Origin: Acidaminococcus hominis
GTDB lineage: Bacteria; Bacillota; Negativicutes; Acidaminococcales; Acidaminococcaceae
Assembly: GCF_021044795.1 (NCBI RefSeq)
Contig: NZ_JAJNOP010000001.1
Strand: one strand, 5' to 3'
DNA: 64,000 bases
The notes beneath the pieces are model-generated. The model was not told the origin of the DNA, searched no databases, and saw only the letters and a list, made by a program, of their open reading frames with translations. Of the stretch, positions 59,581 through 64,000 are shown in pieces; position 1 is the stretch's first letter, and every line of letters begins with the position of its first letter. Made by a program: the position numbers and the translations under genes.

Positions 59581-60336
59581 ATGACGCAGCTGGACGAAAG
59601 CAAGAAAAAGTATGAGGCGCTCAGTGATGAACAATTGATTGAGCGGATCCAGAAACAGGATGATCGTCAGGCGCAGGATTACCTGCTGGCCAAGTACAAG
59701 GAGTTTGTGAAAATGAAGGCCAGCCGGTACTTTCTCATTGGGGCTGAGAAAGAGGACATGATCCAGGAGGGGATGATTGGCCTTTTCAAAGCCATTCGGG
59801 ATTACCGGCCGGACAAGAAGGCGTCTTTTAAGGTATTTGCGGAGCTATGCGTGAATCGGCAGATTATTTCGGCCATCAAGAGTGCTACCCGGCAAAAGCA
59901 TAAACCTTTAAATACGTATGTATCCCTGGACAAACCTATTTTTGACGACGGCAAGGAACGGACCATCATGGATATGCTGGGGGGCAGCCATGGAATTGAG
60001 CCGGAAAACCTGCTGGTGGATCAGGAAGAGTTTGCGGATATCGAAAAGAACGTGTCGGCCATGCTGAGTTCCCTGGAGTGGCAGGTACTGTGCAAGTACC
60101 TGGAAAGCAAATCCTACCAGGATATTTCTGCTGAGCTGAAGCGGAGCACCAAATCCATTGACAATGCGCTCCAGCGGGTGAAGCGGAAACTGGAAAAATA
60201 CCTGAGTTCCCGGAACCACGAGCTGGACATCCGGACCCTGAACAAGGGCCTGCTGCTGATGGCAGCCAAGGAACATTTGGCCAACCAGGAGGAGCAGGAA
60301 AACCTGGAAGATATTGACAGGATTGATACACTTTGA
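59581..60336 (+). CDS. sigH: RNA polymerase sigma factor, SigH-like
   Basis: 251 residues. Region 2 is visible as RYFLIGAEKEDMIQEGMIGLFKAIRDY in overlapping segments, with YRPDKKASFKVFAELCV after it. Region 4 starts LSSLEWQVLCKYLESKSYQD and runs to KSIDNALQRVKRKLEKYL. B. subtilis SigH controls the transition state and early sporulation. The next genes are not sporulation genes, so its regulon here may concern competence or stationary phase. It carries a ~35-residue C-terminal extension, acidic at its end. ATG follows AAGGAGGGG. Neighbourhood (rlmB-sigH) supports the assignment. Confidence 0.9.
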   Translation: MTQLDESKKKYEALSDEQLIERIQKQDDRQAQDYLLAKYKEFVKMKASRYFLIGAEKEDMIQEGMIGLFKAIRDYRPDKKASFKVFAELCVNRQIISAIKSATRQKHKPLNTYVSLDKPIFDDGKERTIMDMLGGSHGIEPENLLVDQEEFADIEKNVSAMLSSLEWQVLCKYLESKSYQDISAELKRSTKSIDNALQRVKRKLEKYLSSRNHELDIRTLNKGLLLMAAKEHLANQEEQENLEDIDRIDTL

Positions 60337-60375
60337 AGCAGAATAGACAGAAAAAAGAGAAAATCAGTTTCACTT

Positions 60376-60410
60376 TGCAGGAAAATATTTTTTCCTGCCG
60401 AAAGGAAACA
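60376..60410. repeat. Inverted repeat between sigH and the BrxF-like gene
   Basis: GCAGGAAAA / TTTTTCCTGC (60378-60399) with an outer GTTTC / GAAAC. No T tract follows it, so it could be a processing or weak termination site, or an operator. Confidence 0.4.
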
Positions 60411-60455
60411 ATATCCAGAAAATCTGCTCGGACATAGGAAAGGGAGGGCATACGC

Positions 60456-60917
60456 ATGAATCAATTAGAAGAATTTGAACAACAGATTGCCGCCGTACGG
60501 GAAAAGGAAGAAAAGGTTTTGATTGTTACCGGCAAACCCGGCAGCGGCAAAAGCAAACTGATGCGGGAAGCTGCAGAAGCCAAGGGCTGGGACTATATTG
60601 ACGCTCGCCTGCTGATTACGGAAGAATTTCTGAAATTGCTGCCGGCGGAAAGAAGAAGCAAGGCCCCGGAAATGCTCAAGGACCAGCTGACTGGGCATCA
60701 TGGGGACGTGATTATGCTGGACCGGGTACAGACCTTCTTTGTGCCTGTTTTCAACATCGATCCCAAGAGCGTAATTGATGAACTGGGCAAAACCTATACT
60801 CTGGTCATTGCCTGGCCGGGTTATGTGAACAATGGCCTCTTGTGCTATGACAAATTCGATGGAACGGAATCCATCCGTTTGTCCGCCGCCAACTATACCA
60901 TTTGGAATGTAGGGTGA
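60456..60917 (+). CDS. BrxF-like P-loop protein (orphan BREX-3 component homologue)
   Basis: 153-residue P-loop ATPase-like protein. Walker A is GKPGSGKS (residues 26-33), with a Walker B-like DVIMLDRVQTFF (~85-96). LVIAWPGYVNNGLLCY near the C-terminus matches my recollection of BrxF, the small ATPase of type 3 BREX phage-defence systems. No other BREX genes (brxC, pglX, pglZ, brxL) are near. Instead it stands between sigH and pfkA, with pfkA starting 4 bp after its stop. A housekeeping or regulatory role derived from or ancestral to BrxF is inferred. ATG follows AGGGAGGG. Confidence 0.65.
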   Translation: MNQLEEFEQQIAAVREKEEKVLIVTGKPGSGKSKLMREAAEAKGWDYIDARLLITEEFLKLLPAERRSKAPEMLKDQLTGHHGDVIMLDRVQTFFVPVFNIDPKSVIDELGKTYTLVIAWPGYVNNGLLCYDKFDGTESIRLSAANYTIWNVG

Positions 60918-60921
60918 TAGC

Positions 60922-62040
60922 ATGACAGAAGGGAAAACGGTAAGGGGCACTCTGGCTGTCCTGACAGGCGGCGGGGACTGCCCGGGCCTGAATGCCGTAA
61001 TCCGAGCTGTAGTGAAGACCGCTATTTTCAACGGATATCAGATCTATGGTATTGCCAACGGCTTCCATGGTCTGATCAGCAATGACATGAAGCTGATGCA
61101 GCTGTCCGATGTATCCGGCATTTTGCCCCGGGGCGGCACGGTGCTGGGCACCACCAACCGGGATAATCCGTTCCACTATGCTTCCGGCGAAGCTGCCGAC
61201 GGCAGCATCATCTACAAGGATATGCGGGAAGTGGTGGTAAAGAACCTGAAGGACCACGGCATTGAATGCCTGGTGGTTATCGGCGGGGACGGCAGTCTGA
61301 AAATTGCCTACGACCTCCATCGGCTGTGCGGGGTGAACGTGGTGGGTGTACCCAAGACCATTGATAACGACCTGCCCTGTACGGAACGGACCTTTGGCTT
61401 TGATACGGCTATGTCCATGGCCACGGAAGCTTTGGACCGGCTGCACACCACGGCAGAATCCCATCACCGGGTAATGGTGCTGGAAGTTATGGGGCGCTAC
61501 GCAGGGTGGATTGCCCTGCACTCGGGGATTGCCGGCGGAGCCGATGTGATTTTGATTCCAGAAATTCCTTATGATATTGAAGCTGTTATCCGGAAAATCC
61601 GGCGGCGCCAGCAAAGCGGTAAGAAATTCAGCATCATTACGGTGGCTGAAGGGGCCAAGCCCATTGGCGGCGAGCTGACGGTTGCCCGGATTGTCAAGGA
61701 CAGCTTTGAACCCATCCGCCTGGGCGGCGTGGGGGAGAAACTGGCAGAGGAAATTGAAGCCAAAACCGGAATTGAATCCCGCTGCACGGTGTTGGGGTAT
61801 CTCCAGCGGGGCGGTTCACCTACAGCCTACGACCGGGTGCTTTCCACCCGCTATGGAGTGGCCGCAGTGGAAGCCTGTCTGGCAGGGGAATACAATGTGA
61901 TGGTAGCCCTCCAGGCCAACCAGATTGTCCGGGTACCTATAGCTCAGGCTGCTTCGGAACCCCATCGGGTTCCCGTAGATTCGGATATTATCCGGGCCGG
62001 CCGCCATATTGGCATTTCCTTTGGGGACGAACAGCCCTGA
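60922..62040 (+). CDS. pfkA: 6-phosphofructokinase, group III type
   Basis: 372 residues. It phosphorylates fructose 6-phosphate. The nucleotide loop is TGGGDCPGLNAVI, the phosphoryl-donor motif is GGDGS (Gly as in ATP-dependent enzymes rather than GGDDS of PPi ones), and the catalytic region is PKTIDNDL. Lys before TIDND, where E. coli PfkA has Gly, is typical of the mixed group III (actinobacterial-like) family, so ATP use is probable but PPi activity is not excluded. It is coupled to the BrxF-like gene. A terminator follows. Confidence 0.92.
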   Translation: MTEGKTVRGTLAVLTGGGDCPGLNAVIRAVVKTAIFNGYQIYGIANGFHGLISNDMKLMQLSDVSGILPRGGTVLGTTNRDNPFHYASGEAADGSIIYKDMREVVVKNLKDHGIECLVVIGGDGSLKIAYDLHRLCGVNVVGVPKTIDNDLPCTERTFGFDTAMSMATEALDRLHTTAESHHRVMVLEVMGRYAGWIALHSGIAGGADVILIPEIPYDIEAVIRKIRRRQQSGKKFSIITVAEGAKPIGGELTVARIVKDSFEPIRLGGVGEKLAEEIEAKTGIESRCTVLGYLQRGGSPTAYDRVLSTRYGVAAVEACLAGEYNVMVALQANQIVRVPIAQAASEPHRVPVDSDIIRAGRHIGISFGDEQP

Positions 62041-62054
62041 GGTACAAAAAAACA

Positions 62055-62113
62055 AGAGAAGACCTGTTTTCCCAAGAAAGTCCTGGAAAAAATTGTGTCT
62101 TCTCTTTTTTTTT
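62055..62113 (+). terminator. Terminator of pfkA
   Basis: AGAGAAGAC / GTCTTCTCT stem around a large loop, followed by nine T. Confidence 0.85.
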
Positions 62114-62179
62114 CTGTTTCAATGACATATAATGAACAAGCTGCGGAAAGCAGGAACCATATAAAGGGAGTGAAAGTAA

Positions 62180-62983
62180 GTGAGTGAAAATTTAATTGCG
62201 GTCATATTGGGTATTGTGGAAGGGCTGACAGAGTTTATTCCTGTTTCTTCCACCGGCCATATGATCATTGTGGGACACCTGATCGGCTTTCAGGGGAACC
62301 TGGCCAAGATATTTGACGTGGTGATTCAACTGGGAGCGATTCTGGCCGTGCTGGTGCTCTATAAAGAACGGTTCCGCCGTTTCTTCACCAAAGAAGGCTG
62401 GCAGCTGGGAACCGGGCTGACCGGGTACCATGTGGCAGCTGGCTGCGTGCCTACTATGGCTTTCGCTCTCCTGGTCCATTCTTTCATTAAGAAATACCTG
62501 TTTTCTCCGGCTACGGTAGCCATTGGCCTGGTGCTGGGCGCCCTGCTCATGATTTACGCTGAGCACAAGATCAAGGGCCATGAACAGGAATTGGTCCAGG
62601 ACGTGGACCATATCAGCCTGAAGCAGGCCCTGTACATCGGCTTTTTCCAATTTCTGTCGCTGTGGCCGGGCTTTTCCCGGAGCGGCTCTACTATGGGCGG
62701 TGCCCTGCTGGTAGGGGTAAACAGGAAGGCCGGCGCGGATTTCACCTTCATCATGGCGCTGCCCATTATGGTAGCGGCCTGCCTATTCGAGCTGCTGAAG
62801 AATCTGTCCGGGCTGAGCCTGGGGGATTTGCAGGTCCTGGCCATTGGTTTTGTGGTGGCTTTTATTGTAGGCTATCTGTCCATTGTGTGGTTTATGAAAT
62901 TTCTTCAGCGTTCCACATTGACAGCCTTCGGAATTTATCGTATTATATTGGCTGCGGTCACTGTCGCATACTTCTATTTCTAA
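62180..62983 (+). CDS. uppP: Undecaprenyl-diphosphate phosphatase
   Basis: 267 residues, polytopic. It dephosphorylates undecaprenyl diphosphate to recycle the lipid carrier for cell wall synthesis; resistance to bacitracin is a known effect. The two catalytic repeats are VEGLTEFIPVSSTGHMI (ExxxE and PxSSTGH) and WPGFSRSGSTMGGALL. The start is GTG, with AAGGGAG ~10 nt upstream. It precedes the tRNA cluster, which has its own promoter. Confidence 0.95.
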   Translation: MSENLIAVILGIVEGLTEFIPVSSTGHMIIVGHLIGFQGNLAKIFDVVIQLGAILAVLVLYKERFRRFFTKEGWQLGTGLTGYHVAAGCVPTMAFALLVHSFIKKYLFSPATVAIGLVLGALLMIYAEHKIKGHEQELVQDVDHISLKQALYIGFFQFLSLWPGFSRSGSTMGGALLVGVNRKAGADFTFIMALPIMVAACLFELLKNLSGLSLGDLQVLAIGFVVAFIVGYLSIVWFMKFLQRSTLTAFGIYRIILAAVTVAYFYF

Positions 62984-63021
62984 GCTTGTGAAAAAACATT
63001 TCACTTTTTTTGAAAAAAGTG

Positions 63022-63050
63022 TTGACAAAATCCGCTGTGTTCTGTATAAT
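63022..63050 (+). promoter_or_regulatory. Promoter of the tRNA-tuf unit
   Basis: Perfect TTGACA (63022-63027), 17-bp spacer, perfect TATAAT (63045-63050): a consensus promoter, fitting stable-RNA expression. Confidence 0.9.
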
Positions 63051-63072
63051 TCATTTTGTTACGAACGCAAAG

Positions 63073-63148
<76 letters not shown>

Positions 63149-63171
63149 CTAACTTCGTAACAGACAAATGT

Positions 63172-63256
63172 GGAGAGATTCCCGAGTGGTTAAAGGGAGC
63201 AGACTGTAAATCTGCCGCCTCTGGCTTCGAAGGTTCGAATCCTTCTCTCTCCACCA
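63172..63256 (+). tRNA. tRNA-Tyr (anticodon GTA)
   Basis: 85-nt class II tRNA with a long variable arm. Acceptor GGAGAGA / TCTCTCC; anticodon arm GCAGA-CTGTAAA-TCTGC; encoded CCA. Confidence 0.96.
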
Positions 63257-63259
63257 AAT

Positions 63260-63335
<76 letters not shown>

Positions 63336-63338
63336 CAT

Positions 63339-63414
63339 GCTGATGTAGCTCAGATGGCAGAGCGTATCCTTGGTAAGGATAAGGTCACCAGTTCGACTCT
63401 GGTCATCAGCTCCA
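63339..63414 (+). tRNA. tRNA-Thr (anticodon GGT)
   Basis: 76-nt cloverleaf. Acceptor GCTGATG / CATCAGC; anticodon arm TATCC-TTGGTAA-GGATA; encoded CCA. Confidence 0.96.
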
Positions 63415-63419
63415 ATTAT

Positions 63420-63496
63420 GGCGGCGTAGCTCAGTTGGCTAGAGCAGTCGGTTCATACCCGGCCTGTCCGCGGTTCAAATCCGTGCGCCGCTACCA
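63420..63496 (+). tRNA. Elongator tRNA-Met (anticodon CAT)
   Basis: 77-nt cloverleaf. Acceptor GGCGGCG / CGCCGCT (one G-U), anticodon arm GTCGG-TTCATAC-CCGGC. The sequence resembles Bacillus elongator tRNA-Met rather than the lysidine tRNA-Ile. Encoded CCA. Confidence 0.92.
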
Positions 63497-63508
63497 TTTT
63501 GTTCACTA

Positions 63509-63530
63509 AGCCCCGTAACAGGGGCTATTT
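63509..63530 (+). terminator. Weak hairpin between the tRNA cluster and tuf
   Basis: AGCCCC-GTAACA-GGGGCT followed by ATTTT only. Read-through into tuf seems likely, and no separate tuf promoter is visible before 63573. Confidence 0.5.
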
Positions 63531-63572
63531 TAAAATCACAAAAAAGTTGAGAAAGCGTTGGGAGGTATTCTA

Positions 63573-64000
63573 ATGGCTAAAGAAAAATTCAACAGAACCA
63601 AACCCCATGTCAACATTGGTACCATTGGTCACGTTGACCATGGCAAGACTACGTTGACTGCGGCTATCACCAAGGTTTTGGCTGAACGTGGCGGCGCCCA
63701 ATTCATGGACTACAACATGATCGATAAGGCTCCGGAAGAAAGAGAACGTGGTATTACCATTAATACCGCCCACGTTGAATACGAAACCGAAAAAAGACAC
63801 TATGCACACGTTGACTGCCCGGGGCATGCTGACTATGTAAAGAACATGATCACTGGTGCTGCTCAGATGGACGGCGCAATTCTGGTTGTATCCGCTGCTG
63901 ATGGTCCTATGCCTCAGACTCGTGAACACATCCTGCTTGCCCGCCAGGTTGGCGTTCCTGCTATCGTTGTGTTCCTGAACAAATCCGACCAAGTTGACGA
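63573..64000 (+). CDS. tuf: Elongation factor Tu, N-terminal part (runs off the window)
   Basis: First 142 residues of EF-Tu, the GTPase that brings aminoacyl-tRNA to the ribosome. G1 is GHVDHGKT, the switch I region is ERERGITINTAHVEYE, G3 is DCPGHADYVKNM and G4 begins NKSDQVDD (Ser instead of the more common Cys or Met after NK). Codon use shifts toward that of highly expressed genes. ATG has GGGAGG 8 nt upstream. It lies behind five tRNA genes as in the E. coli thrU-tyrU-glyT-thrT-tufB unit. Confidence 0.97.
   Translation, partial: MAKEKFNRTKPHVNIGTIGHVDHGKTTLTAAITKVLAERGGAQFMDYNMIDKAPEERERGITINTAHVEYETEKRHYAHVDCPGHADYVKNMITGAAQMDGAILVVSAADGPMPQTREHILLARQVGVPAIVVFLNKSDQVD

Noticed and set aside
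63420..63496. tRNA-Ile2 (lysidine CAT) for the last tRNA
   Set aside because: The acceptor and anticodon stems resemble elongator tRNA-Met; a separate initiator is present two genes upstream.

Overview
The window looks like chromosome of a Negativicutes bacterium (diderm Firmicutes), probably an Acidaminococcaceae member close to Acidaminococcus or Phascolarctobacterium. The placement is inference. It rests on a low-GC Gram-positive style gene order (nadD-yqeK-LCP-rsfS-cvfB, SigH next to RlmB, AAGGAGG ribosome binding sites) combined with diderm traits (HAE1-type RND pump, periplasmic adaptor), a eukaryotic-ODC-like lysine/ornithine decarboxylase of the Selenomonas type, and anaerobe enzymes ([FeFe] hydrogenase, HydE, flavodiiron protein, ferredoxin). 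Nearly all genes lie on the + strand. Only five are on the - strand: an SRPBCC protein, ppx, an FAD-linked oxidase, an MFS transporter, and nothing else of size. No rRNA, insertion sequence, prophage or CRISPR array was seen.

Layout. 1-8.8 kb is housekeeping: sirtuin end, serS, Lys/Orn decarboxylase, ychF, PHP phosphatase, then nadD-yqeK-LCP-rsfS-cvfB. 8.8-12.7 kb has two tRNA-Ala genes around an Rrf2 regulator, a ferredoxin and a group B-like [FeFe] hydrogenase. 12.8-18.9 kb is a five-gene polyamine operon (arginine decarboxylase, SpeE, agmatinase, carboxyspermidine dehydrogenase and decarboxylase) behind a roughly 350-nt structured leader that ends in a terminator. 19.0-25.8 kb is a phosphate regulon: pstSCAB-phoU and an alkaline phosphatase, each preceded by four hexamer repeats about 11 bp apart. 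25.4-27.8 kb holds a secreted protein and an ABC exporter with a His/Glu-rich loop that resemble zinc-limitation operons of Gram-negatives.

28.8-34.3 kb is a polyphosphate locus: ppx on the - strand, a divergent Ppx-like gene that has lost its catalytic residues, and ppk1. 34.79-35.10 kb is noncoding and carries eight DnaA boxes. 35.2-39.9 kb has a phosphoribosyltransferase and a metF / MetH-activation / metH operon. 40-46 kb has a C26 peptidase, APC permease, MATE pump, hydE and the FAD oxidase. 46.1-46.4 kb is an intergenic region with inverted repeats and a candidate small RNA. 46.5-57 kb is envelope and transport (VCBS/DUF3298 protein, RND pump, SbmA-like ABC protein, AGCS symporter, MFS). 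57.5-63 kb has fprA, rlmB, sigH, an orphan BrxF-like ATPase, pfkA and uppP. The window ends with a five-tRNA cluster leading into tuf.

The most noteworthy items are the polyamine-operon leader RNA, the DnaA-box cluster away from any visible dnaA, the orphan BrxF-like gene in a housekeeping operon, the catalytically dead Ppx paralogue fused translationally to ppk, and the zinc-style export module directly behind a zinc-dependent alkaline phosphatase.
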